Shown: in pieces, positions 7,561 through 15,312 of the stretch
How positions within the stretch are numbered: position 1 is the first letter of the stretch
Layout of the letters: the number at the start of each line of letters is the position of its first letter
DNA from: CAZTTG01 sp964615935
GTDB taxonomy: Bacteria; Planctomycetota; UBA1135; GCA-002686595
Direction of reading: 5' to 3'
NCBI GenBank assembly: GCA_964615935.1
Contig: CAZTTG010000094.1
Coordinates: forward strand, 1-24,480
Length of the DNA stretch: 24,480 nt
Notes under the pieces: generated by a model
Database searches by the model: none
What the model was told of the DNA's origin: nothing
The model's input: only the letters and a program-made list of their open reading frames with translations
Translations under genes and position numbers: made by a program

Positions 7561-8658
7561 TCAGTAGACGCACTCGCGCGCGGCCTCGGCGTAGACCCGC
7601 AGGTTCTCGGGCGGCGTGTCGAAGAAGTGATCGGAGCAGGAGAGCACGTAGCCCCCGTCGCCCCCGACCCTCTCGAAGAGGGTGCGCACCTCCTCCCGGA
7701 TCCGCTCCGGGCTGCCCCGGGTCAGGACGTTGCTCTGGTCCATGCCCCCGATCAGGGCCAGGCGGTCGCCGGTCCTCTCCTTGAGCTCCCAGGGCTCGCT
7801 GTTGCCGCCGATGCTCCTGCCGGCCAGGGTCTCGGAGGCGTCGGTCCCGTTCTCGACGATCATCTCCTCGATGCCCCGCGTGCCCCCGCAGGTGTGGTAG
7901 GTCGTGCGGAAGCCCAGCCGGTGCAGGGCGTCGTGCATGATCCGGTCGTAGGGCAGGCAGAACTCGCGGTGGATGGAGGGCGAGATCAGGGTGGTGGACG
8001 CCGAGCCGCCGCCGGTCTCCACCAGGTCGTAGGGGGCCCCCGCCATGGACTCGATGTAGGAGAGCTTCTTCTCCAGCAGGATCTTCAGGAGCTCGTGGAC
8101 CCGGCCGGGGTCGTCGAAGGTGCGCAGGATCAGGTCGGTGGGAGCCATGAGGCAGCAGGCGTGCTGCCAGCAGCCCGCCTGGGCGCCCCACACGAAGCCC
8201 CTGAGGATGCCCGCGTCCCCCACCCGGTCGTGCAGGGCGACCACCGGAGCGGGGTCCAGCCGCGGCACGGGCATGTACTTGCGGATGAGCTCGACGTCCT
8301 CGTCGCGCTGGATCAGGTACTCGGTGATCCAGGTCGTGGCGCCGTCGCTGGCGGTGCGGTAGCCGAGATCGCCCTCGGGGGTGTGGATCTCGTGGAGGCG
8401 CTCCTGGCCCTCGGCATCCTCGCGCACCACCCGCTCCCTCTCGCGCCACTGTGGGCTGGATCCACCGGGAAGCTCCTCCCCGCGCACCCAGTGCTGCACG
8501 GCGGCGTCCATGCCCATCGCCCGCATGGCCTCCAGCTCGTCCACGCCCCCCATGTAGCGGACCAGGTGGTAGTGCTGCCACTGGTGGACCGTCACCGGCA
8601 GCCGGTCGGGCTTCTCGCGACCGAGGGCCCGCATCAGCCTCTCCCGCGGGCTCATCAT
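7561..8658 (-). CDS. Uroporphyrinogen decarboxylase-fold protein, MtaA/CmuA-like, in rhamnose operon
   Basis: This 365-aa protein has the URO-D fold: it opens SPRERLMRALGREKPDRLPV and carries APYDLVETGGGSASTTLISP and IGGMDQSNVLTRGSPE. It is unlikely to be the heme enzyme HemE. H255 and C257 in TYHTCGGT and C341 in VLSCSDHFFDTPPENL match in order and spacing the zinc ligands H-x-C...C of the MtaA/MtbA/CmuA methyltransferases, which move methyl groups between corrinoid proteins and acceptors. The substrate is unknown. Its place between a sensor kinase and rhaI suggests work on rhamnose or a modified form such as an O-methyl rhamnose (inference). The ATG at 8658 overlaps the kinase stop in ATGA; a second ATG follows directly. 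The open frame upstream of 8658 lies over the kinase gene and is not coding. Confidence 0.8.
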   Translation of the reverse strand: MMSPRERLMRALGREKPDRLPVTVHQWQHYHLVRYMGGVDELEAMRAMGMDAAVQHWVRGEELPGGSSPQWRERERVVREDAEGQERLHEIHTPEGDLGYRTASDGATTWITEYLIQRDEDVELIRKYMPVPRLDPAPVVALHDRVGDAGILRGFVWGAQAGCWQHACCLMAPTDLILRTFDDPGRVHELLKILLEKKLSYIESMAGAPYDLVETGGGSASTTLISPSIHREFCLPYDRIMHDALHRLGFRTTYHTCGGTRGIEEMIVENGTDASETLAGRSIGGNSEPWELKERTGDRLALIGGMDQSNVLTRGSPERIREEVRTLFERVGGDGGYVLSCSDHFFDTPPENLRVYAEAARECVY

Positions 8659-10697
8659 GGGGCGCTTCCGACCTCCAGGATCGACCGCAACCCGTCCCGC
8701 AGGGCGCTCCAGCGATAGGGCTTCTGGATGAAGGCCACCCGCTGCCTCTCGGCCAGACGCGGCACCACCTCGCTGTGGTCGTACCCGCTGGAGAGGATCA
8801 CGCGCGCGTCGGCGCGGACCTCCAGCAGCGCCTCCAGCACCTCCTCGCCTCCCATCTCGGGCATGGTCAGATCGAGCAGCACGCAGACGATCTCCTGCGC
8901 TCTCCGGCGAAAGATCTCCAGGCCCTCGAGCCCGTCGGCGGCGGTGAGCACCTCGAAGCCCGCTCGCTCGAGGAGCAGCCGCACCGTCTCGCGCACCACC
9001 TCCTCGTCGTCGACCACCAGGATGGCGCCGCTGCCCCGCCAGGGCTCCGCCCGGCCGACCTCCTCCTCGACGGACCTGCGGGCGGGCCGGCCCAGGGAGG
9101 GCAGCAGCACGCGGAGGGTCGTGCCCCGGCCGGGCTCGCTCTCGACCAGGAGCGCGCCCTTGTGGCTGCGCACGATGCCCAGCACCGCGGCCAGGCCCAG
9201 CCCGCGCCCGGTGAACTTGGTCGAGAAGAAGGGGTCGAACATGCGCGCTCGGGTCTCCTCGTCCATGCCGCAGCCGGTGTCGCTCACCTGGACGAAGACG
9301 TACTCGCCCTCCTCGGGCGGCTCGGTGAGGTAGCTCGCGGCCAGGTACTCGCCGCTGCACGGCATCGCGCCGGTCGTGATCGCCACGTCTCCGCCACCCT
9401 CTCCGCAGGCCTCGGAGGCGTTGGTGATCAGGTTCATCGCGATCTGCTGCACCTGGGCGGGGTCCGCCTCGATGGCGGGCAGGTCGCGCTCCAGCGCCAC
9501 CCGCAGGCGGACCTTCTTGGAGATCGAGGACTCGAGCAGGTGGAGCATCTCGTCCATCACCTCGGTGAGGTCGATCTCCCCGACGACGTAGGACCCCCGC
9601 CCCGAGTAGGCCAGCATCTGCCGGGTCAGCTCGGCCGCTCGCAGCGAGGCCTTCTTGATCTCCTCGATCCTCGGCCGGACGGGCGAGACATCGGAGAGCG
9701 TCAGGAGGGCCAGGTCCGCGTTGCCCAGCACGCCCAGGAGCAGGTTGTTGAAGTCGTGGGCGATGCCCCCCGCCAGGAGGCCCAGGCTCTCCAGCTTCTG
9801 GGCCTGCAGGAGCTTGGCCTCCAGCTCACGGCGCTCCTCCTCGGCCCGCTTGCTCTCGGTGATCTCCACCGAGACGATCTGGATGGCGCCGATCGCGCCC
9901 CGGGAGTCCCGCACCGGCTCGAGGCTGGTCAGGAACCAGCGGATCCCCCCGGGGAGCCGGATGGGGTCCTCGTGCCGGACCCCCGAGCCGGTCCGGATGA
10001 CCCGTTCGATCCTCTCCCGGGTGACGTCGGCCAGGTCGGGCAGGATCTCGTAGATCGAGCGGCCGATCAGCTCCTCGCGCGTTCGACCGAGGTTCTCGGC
10101 TCCGATCTCGTTGATCAGCAGGATCCGGCCATCCAGCCCGAGGAACTCGATCGGGGTGATGGCGTTGTCCACGATCTGGCGGTAGCGCGCCTCGCTCTCC
10201 CGCAGGGCCTCCTCGGCCCGGCGGCGGCCGGTGATGTCCCGGGCCACCGCCACCAGGCGGCCGTCCGCGTCGCGGGGGTCGCCCTTGACGGCGAGGGAGA
10301 GCTCGAACCAGAGCTCCTCGCCGCCGATCTCCAGGGAGTAAGTCCGACCTTGGGAGCGCCCCGTCTCGATCGCCTCCCCGATGGCCTCGCGAATCACGCG
10401 GGCGGCCTCCCGGGGCAGGACCTCGTCCACCCTCTTGCCCATGAACTCCTCGGGCGGGGCGTACAGGCGCTCGGGATGGGGAGCGCGGAAGTCGAGGATG
10501 CGCCCCTCCCGGTCGATCTCGAAGAGCAGGTCGGGCAGGGCGTCCAGGGTGGCCTGGAGCTGGTCGTGCGCGGCCCGCAGCTCCACCTGGGCCCGCGCGC
10601 GCTCGCCGCTGCTCTCCTCCAGCCGGGCCAGGCGCCGCTGCAGATCCTCGAGCTCCTCGAGCAGGCTCTCGCGGGCCCGGGTGTCCTCCTTCGGCAT
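8655..10697 (-). CDS. Soluble PAS-PAS hybrid histidine kinase with C-terminal receiver
   Basis: This 680-aa sensor has no membrane segment. Order: N-terminal coiled coil (about 5-50), PAS 1 (about 48-155, ending VARDITGRRRAEE), PAS 2 (about 168-285, ending VEITESKRAEE), HisKA with phospho-acceptor H314 in GGIAHDFNNLL, HATPase (N422 of NLITNASEA, DTGCGM at 473-478, GRGLGLA at 497-503), and a receiver from about 557 with D563/D564, phospho-acceptor D609 (LLDLTMPEMGG), S636 and K659. It should sense a cytoplasmic signal. No DNA-binding partner is visible in the window. AGGAGG lies 7 nt before the ATG. The stop overlaps the URO-D-like start by 4 bp, so it is the probable first gene of the rhamnose operon; a control role there is inference. 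Confidence 0.92.
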   Translation of the reverse strand: MPKEDTRARESLLEELEDLQRRLARLEESSGERARAQVELRAAHDQLQATLDALPDLLFEIDREGRILDFRAPHPERLYAPPEEFMGKRVDEVLPREAARVIREAIGEAIETGRSQGRTYSLEIGGEELWFELSLAVKGDPRDADGRLVAVARDITGRRRAEEALRESEARYRQIVDNAITPIEFLGLDGRILLINEIGAENLGRTREELIGRSIYEILPDLADVTRERIERVIRTGSGVRHEDPIRLPGGIRWFLTSLEPVRDSRGAIGAIQIVSVEITESKRAEEERRELEAKLLQAQKLESLGLLAGGIAHDFNNLLLGVLGNADLALLTLSDVSPVRPRIEEIKKASLRAAELTRQMLAYSGRGSYVVGEIDLTEVMDEMLHLLESSISKKVRLRVALERDLPAIEADPAQVQQIAMNLITNASEACGEGGGDVAITTGAMPCSGEYLAASYLTEPPEEGEYVFVQVSDTGCGMDEETRARMFDPFFSTKFTGRGLGLAAVLGIVRSHKGALLVESEPGRGTTLRVLLPSLGRPARRSVEEEVGRAEPWRGSGAILVVDDEEVVRETVRLLLERAGFEVLTAADGLEGLEIFRRRAQEIVCVLLDLTMPEMGGEEVLEALLEVRADARVILSSGYDHSEVVPRLAERQRVAFIQKPYRWSALRDGLRSILEVGSAP

Positions 10698-10792
10698 GCT
10701 GGAACCTCCTGTGAGCGCCGCATCCCCGGCCGGGCAGCCGGCGCCCTCCGTCCTCGACTCCAGAGCCTACCACAGCGGATCGGGCGCGCGAC

Positions 10793-10808
10793 GGCCCCTC
10801 CCGGGGCC
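10793..10808 (-). terminator. GC-rich hairpin just after the repeat-protein gene
   Basis: GGCCCC (10793-10798) pairs with GGGGCC (10803-10808) across 4 nt, starting 5 nt after the stop at 10814. There is no T-run after it on the minus strand. It is the best terminator candidate between the repeat protein and the kinase operon, which begins 116 bp further on. The rest of that gap holds only the kinase ribosome-binding site. Confidence 0.4.
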
Positions 10809-10813
10809 ACCCG

Positions 10814-13771
10814 TCAATGGCCGCCCTGGGGCTCGTAGCTCAGGACCAGGTGGGTGTCTCCCTGGGGGCCCAGCGAGAACTCGATGGGCTCGCTGAGCTC
10901 GCCGTCCAGGTAGATGACCGCGCGGTAGGTGCCCTCCCCCAGGCTCGACACCTCGAACTCGAGCTCGCCGTCGCCGAGGAAGACGCCGTCCTGATGCTCG
11001 CCGTCGGTGCTCTCGATCGAGACGTAGGTCCAGGTCCGGCCGGCTCCCGCCGCCCCGAGCTCGATCCGGCCGGCGCAGGGCACCGCGCGGCCCAGATCGA
11101 TCCGCACGGGGACGGCCAGGCCCTCCTCGGGGACCTCGATCGCGACCCCGGTCTTCAGGTAACCGCCGCAGCTCGCCTCGAGCCGATAGCTGCCGGGCTC
11201 CAGCAGGAGCAGGGAGGCCTGGCCCGCGACGTCGGTCTGGACCCGGGAGGAGCCCGACGTATGGCGCCTCCCCTCCTTCATCCGGATCGGCTGCACCCGG
11301 GCGCCGGTCAGGGGCTCCCCGGTCTGGGCGTCGGCGACCTCGACCTGGATCTGCAGGGGGTAGTAGTCGAGGTCGATCTCACGCACCTCGCCCGCTTCCA
11401 GCTCCAGCCTCTCGCTGTAGAGGGTCTCCTTCCGCGAGCCCCCCCCGGGCATCGACACCGGCGCCTCGATGCTCACCCGCACCGAGCGGAGCACCGAGAT
11501 GTCCCCGGTCTCGAAGCGCCCCCACGGATCGGTCTCGAGCTCCAGGTCCCGGGTGCCCCGCACCCGCACGCTCGCGCCTTCCACCGGGCGGCCGTCCACG
11601 CGGACCTGGCCGACGATGATCGCGGTGGGCCCCATGCCGGTGGGCGAGAGGTCGATCACCATCTCGGTGGTCTGCCCGCTCTCGATCTGGACGTCCTCCC
11701 GGTGGACCAGGGTGGGCTCGCGCTGCTCGCCGATGAGCTGCAGCGGATCGTCTCCGAAGAAGCGCTCGTAGAGCCCCACCTCGTAGCTGGCCGCCGGCAG
11801 GCCGGTGAAGCGGAACTCGCCCGCCAGGTCGCTCAGGCCCAGGCGCGGCAGGTGGATCACCTGCATGAAGCCGTCCGCGTCCTCGTTCATGAGCGTCACC
11901 ATGTAGGGCCGCGTGGGCACGGCGCCCCCCCAGTGGATGCGACCGGCGAGGGTGCCGCCCCCGCTCAGGCGCACCACCAGCTGGCTCGAGCCCGCCGGCA
12001 GATCGACCATCTGCTGGGCAAAGCGAGGGTGCTGCACCAGGACGCCGGTGCGCCGCTGCTGCCGCTGCCAGTCGGGCTCGTCGGGGTCGGAGGAGGGCAG
12101 GGTGTAGGGCCCCAGCCGCACCTCGCCCTGGGCGTCGGTCCGGCCGACCGCCTGCGAGGAGGGGAGGGGGAACTGGACCGAGACGATGCTGGCGCGGGCG
12201 CCGGCGACCGGCTCGCCGCTCGCGTCGTCCACGACCGTGAGGTCCAGTGCGACGCCCGCCGGACAGGTCAGGGTGACCTCGGCCTCGCCCTCCCAGAGCT
12301 CGAGCTCGCTGCGGGCGGGAGCGAAGCCCTCCACCCGCGCGCAGAGCTCGTAATTGCCCGGCGTCAGCGAGCGGCACAGCCAGGTGCCCGGCTCGACCTC
12401 GCTCAGGCGATCGCCCTCCAGGGGGCGCGGTCGCGTGAGGAGCCCGCCGACGAAGCCCATGGGCGAGTCCGGGTCCACGGCCGGGGTCAGGCTGATTCGC
12501 GCGCCCTCGAGGGGCTCGCCCGAGGCGTCCCGGACGTGCACGGTGAGGGCGAAGGCGCTCTCCATCTCGATCCGGAGCTCGCCCGGAGCGACGATCACGG
12601 TCGAGGCCCAGGGCTCGTTGCGGCCGCGCCGCGCCGTGGCCACCGCTCGGCCCGTCGAGCGAACCCCGGCGAGCGCGAAGCGGCCGTCGGGCCCGGTGCG
12701 ACCGGCCGGCTGCAGGATGGCGACCTCGCCCATGGGCACCTCGGCCCCGGCGTACACCTCCACCCCCTCGACCGGCTCGCCCTCCATGTCCACCACCACG
12801 CCCTTCAGGGTGCGGCCGCGGGGCAGGATCAGGTCGCCGAGGTCCAGCTCGCCCAGCTCGACCTCCGTGGGCTCGCGCACCAGGCCCTCCCAGCCGGGCT
12901 TGTCCACCGCCAGGATGACCGGGCTGAGGGGCACGCCCTCCAGCCGGAAGGCGCCCGTTCCGTCGCTGTGGGTGGTCGGGATCGGCAGGCGGTCCACGTG
13001 CACGCGGATCCACTCCGGGAGCTCGACCACCGGCGAGTCCTCCTCGGCGGAGAGCATCTGCATCACGCCCAGGAGGCTGTCCGAGCGCAGGTTGTGCAGG
13101 CCGAGCTCGATCACCTCCTCGGGCGCGGCCGCCACGCGCACGCGCGCTCCGGGCACGGGGCCGCCTTCCTCGTCCACCACCCGCCCGGTGAAGACGGCGA
13201 AGGGGGCCAGCACCACGTCGCCCAGGTCGATCCGCTCGCCGTGGTGCAGGGATTGATCGACCACGCGCAGGGTGCCCCGGCTGCCGCCCAGGTCGACGCC
13301 CAGCCCGTGGAAGCCGACGCGGGACGCCCCCGCCAGGAGGAAGCGGCCCTCCTCGTCCGTCCGCGTCTCCTCGAGCTGCAGGGAGGGCGCCCCCTCGCCC
13401 AGCTCGGCCCAGCTCTCGCCGAAGAGCAGGGACGCCTCGAACTCCAGGAGCGCCACCGAGATGTCCGGGACCGGCGTGCCATCGGCCTCGACCACCCTCC
13501 CGGCGAGCCCGGCCAGCTCGCCGCGCCAGGGATCCCGGCGCGCGGAGGGCGAGGCCACCGCCGGGAGCCCGCTCGGGGCCCGGGCCGCGCTGCGGGTGGG
13601 CTCCGCGGAGCCCTCCCCGGCCTCCTCGACCTCGGCCTGGGGGGGAGCGGCCTCCGGCGCGGCGACCCCTCCGCCGGCCGCCACGGGCGGGCCGCCGTCG
13701 CCCGACCCCAGCGCCATCCACAGGACTCCCACCAGGGCCACCAGCACGAGCGCACCGATCGCGATCTTCAA
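10814..13771 (-). CDS. Membrane-anchored protein with repeated carboxypeptidase-regulatory-like domains
   Basis: This 985-aa protein opens MKIAIGALVLVALVGVLWMA, a single hydrophobic helix acting as signal anchor, then a low-complexity Ala/Pro/Glu linker (about 27-80). The rest is a chain of about eight beta-sandwich units with the pattern G-x-V-x-D-x-x-G-x-P-V-x-G-A, starting near residues 88 (GRVVEADGTPVPD), 194 (GRVVDEEGGPVPGARV), 322 (GVVVDMEGEPVEGVEV), 409 (VHVRDASGEPLEGARI), 509, 605, 715 (GQVRVDGRPVEGASV) and 805. No enzyme motif or sorting signal was seen. Such proteins are probably extracytoplasmic scaffolds or adhesins; the exact role is unknown. The start is TTG at 13771, after GGAAG; a nearby GTG is followed at once by a stop. 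It diverges from the radical SAM gene and has its own hairpin downstream. Confidence 0.85.
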   Translation of the reverse strand: MKIAIGALVLVALVGVLWMALGSGDGGPPVAAGGGVAAPEAAPPQAEVEEAGEGSAEPTRSAARAPSGLPAVASPSARRDPWRGELAGLAGRVVEADGTPVPDISVALLEFEASLLFGESWAELGEGAPSLQLEETRTDEEGRFLLAGASRVGFHGLGVDLGGSRGTLRVVDQSLHHGERIDLGDVVLAPFAVFTGRVVDEEGGPVPGARVRVAAAPEEVIELGLHNLRSDSLLGVMQMLSAEEDSPVVELPEWIRVHVDRLPIPTTHSDGTGAFRLEGVPLSPVILAVDKPGWEGLVREPTEVELGELDLGDLILPRGRTLKGVVVDMEGEPVEGVEVYAGAEVPMGEVAILQPAGRTGPDGRFALAGVRSTGRAVATARRGRNEPWASTVIVAPGELRIEMESAFALTVHVRDASGEPLEGARISLTPAVDPDSPMGFVGGLLTRPRPLEGDRLSEVEPGTWLCRSLTPGNYELCARVEGFAPARSELELWEGEAEVTLTCPAGVALDLTVVDDASGEPVAGARASIVSVQFPLPSSQAVGRTDAQGEVRLGPYTLPSSDPDEPDWQRQQRRTGVLVQHPRFAQQMVDLPAGSSQLVVRLSGGGTLAGRIHWGGAVPTRPYMVTLMNEDADGFMQVIHLPRLGLSDLAGEFRFTGLPAASYEVGLYERFFGDDPLQLIGEQREPTLVHREDVQIESGQTTEMVIDLSPTGMGPTAIIVGQVRVDGRPVEGASVRVRGTRDLELETDPWGRFETGDISVLRSVRVSIEAPVSMPGGGSRKETLYSERLELEAGEVREIDLDYYPLQIQVEVADAQTGEPLTGARVQPIRMKEGRRHTSGSSRVQTDVAGQASLLLLEPGSYRLEASCGGYLKTGVAIEVPEEGLAVPVRIDLGRAVPCAGRIELGAAGAGRTWTYVSIESTDGEHQDGVFLGDGELEFEVSSLGEGTYRAVIYLDGELSEPIEFSLGPQGDTHLVLSYEPQGGH

Positions 13772-13965
13772 TTCACGCTTCCCTTCCGCTGCCGTCGCCG
13801 GGGGATCCTCTCGCCGGCGCTCCGCCCAGGGTAGCGCGGGCGCGCCGGATCCGGGTCCCCCGGTCGGGTCCCCTACGAAGCCCGAACGGGACGATTTCCT
13901 CCGCTCCGGGATCCGGGAGCCCGGGGGCCCATGCCGGGCGGCTGCGCCCTTATGATGGCCGAGTC
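13772..13965. promoter_or_regulatory. Divergent promoter region with a -10-like box close to the radical SAM start
   Basis: On the plus strand TATGAT (13951-13956) matches five of six bases of the TATAAT consensus and ends only 9 nt before the ATG at 13966. No Shine-Dalgarno lies before that ATG. This layout is what leaderless genes show in some GC-rich bacteria. A perfect palindrome CCGGATCCGG lies at 13845-13854, and a similar CCGGGATCCGG at about 13906-13916. No clear -35 box or minus-strand promoter was found. Confidence 0.35.
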
Positions 13966-15303
13966 ATGGGAATCGAGAAGGTCCTGCTCCTGAACCTGCC
14001 CTCCTTCTCGGATAGGCGCCTGTGCCGCGAGATCATGGGCGGCTTCGGCCTGGAGGTGGGCGGCTCCCTGCTCTACCCCCCCCTGCCGCTGGCCTTCGCG
14101 GCGGCCATCCTGGAGCGGGAGTCGGTCCCCGTGGACATCCTGGACGCCGAGGCCCTGGACCTCGACGCCGGGGCCATCGAGGGCCGCGTCCGGGAGGGCG
14201 GCTTCACCCTGGTGGGCCTGATCTCCTCGCTGATCACCCTGAGGAGCGACGTCGCCTTCGCGGACCGCCTGAAGGCCGCCGTGCCGGGGCTGCGGGTGTT
14301 CCTGACGGGCCCGGTGATCCACCTCTACAAGGACTGGATCCTGCGGCACTCGAGCGTGGACTTCACGGTCAACACCCTGAACGACGACAAGCCGCTCGAG
14401 CTGGTGCGCGCCCTGGAGGGAGACGGCCCCCGCGGCCTGTCCGGCATCTCCTTCCGGAGCGGCCAGGAGGTGGTCCACAACCCCGACGACGAGCGCTCGA
14501 TCGACCTGCGGGAGCTCCCCGTCCCGGCGCGGCACCTGCTGCCCAACGAGCGCTACTTCATCGCCGGGATGGACGGGCCCATGACCACGGTGCAGACCGG
14601 GCGGGGCTGCCCCTTCCGCTGCGAGATCTGCGCCTACAAGCACTCCCAGGGCCACGTGTGGCGCGCGCGGGAGCTGGACTCGGTGATGGAGGAGCTGGAG
14701 CAGGTGGTGCGCGGCCTGGGGATCCGTAACGTCGTGTTCCGGGACATCACCTTCACCATCGACCGCAAGCGCATCCTGGAGCTGTGCCGGCGCATCGTCG
14801 AGTCCGGGCTGCGCTTCACCTGGTGGGCCGAGACCACCCCCAACCTGGTGGACGTGGAGCTCCTGGCGCGCATGCAGGAGGCCGGCATGGACGCCCTCTC
14901 CCTGGGGGTGGAAACCGGCTCCGAGCGCGTCCTCGACCTCTACTGGAAGCGCAAGACCCTGGGCCTTCCCGAGACCCGCGCGGTCTTCGACGCCTGCCGA
15001 CGCCTGGGCATCCACACCCGCGGCTACTTCGTCCTGGGGCACCCGGAGGAGACCCCCGAGGACGACCGCGAGACCCTGCGCTGGGCCCGGGCGCTGCGGC
15101 CCACCACCCTCCAGTTCCTGCCCTACCGCGAGCTGCCGCCCGAGATCGACGACTACGAGGTGGTGGACCCCGCGCTCATGAAGCGCATCCGCCGGGCCTA
15201 CCTCGCGTACTACCTGACCCCGCGCAACCTGCTGGGTCAGCTCGCCCAGCCGAAGCTGCTGCTCAACCGCGTCAAGCGCTTCGCCAGCCTGGGGCGGGGG
15301 TAG
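13966..15303 (+). CDS. B12-binding-domain radical SAM protein
   Basis: The 445-aa product has an N-terminal Rossmann-like half of the B12-binding type (VLLLNLPSF, then YPPLPLAFAAAILE and VPVDILDAE, about 1-160), with no DxHxxG motif, as in many members. The radical SAM half starts near 200: TGRGCPFRCEICAYK gives C215, C219 and C222, the CxxxCxxC that binds [4Fe-4S] and SAM. LSLGVETGSERVL (about residue 310) and GYFVLGHPEETPEDD are typical later motifs of the BchE/HpnJ/HpnR-like group, which includes methyltransferases and cyclases. The substrate cannot be told. A link to hopanoid or lipid work is only a family-level guess. It is alone on the plus strand and its stop is 9 bp from the stop of the convergent kinase gene. 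Confidence 0.88.
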   Translation: MGIEKVLLLNLPSFSDRRLCREIMGGFGLEVGGSLLYPPLPLAFAAAILERESVPVDILDAEALDLDAGAIEGRVREGGFTLVGLISSLITLRSDVAFADRLKAAVPGLRVFLTGPVIHLYKDWILRHSSVDFTVNTLNDDKPLELVRALEGDGPRGLSGISFRSGQEVVHNPDDERSIDLRELPVPARHLLPNERYFIAGMDGPMTTVQTGRGCPFRCEICAYKHSQGHVWRARELDSVMEELEQVVRGLGIRNVVFRDITFTIDRKRILELCRRIVESGLRFTWWAETTPNLVDVELLARMQEAGMDALSLGVETGSERVLDLYWKRKTLGLPETRAVFDACRRLGIHTRGYFVLGHPEETPEDDRETLRWARALRPTTLQFLPYRELPPEIDDYEVVDPALMKRIRRAYLAYYLTPRNLLGQLAQPKLLLNRVKRFASLGRG

Positions 15304-15312
15304 GAGCGACGA

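Noticed and set aside
7561..8658. HemE, the uroporphyrinogen decarboxylase of heme synthesis
   Set aside because: The H-x-C...C zinc ligands and sugar-operon setting fit the methyltransferase branch, and no other heme gene is near.
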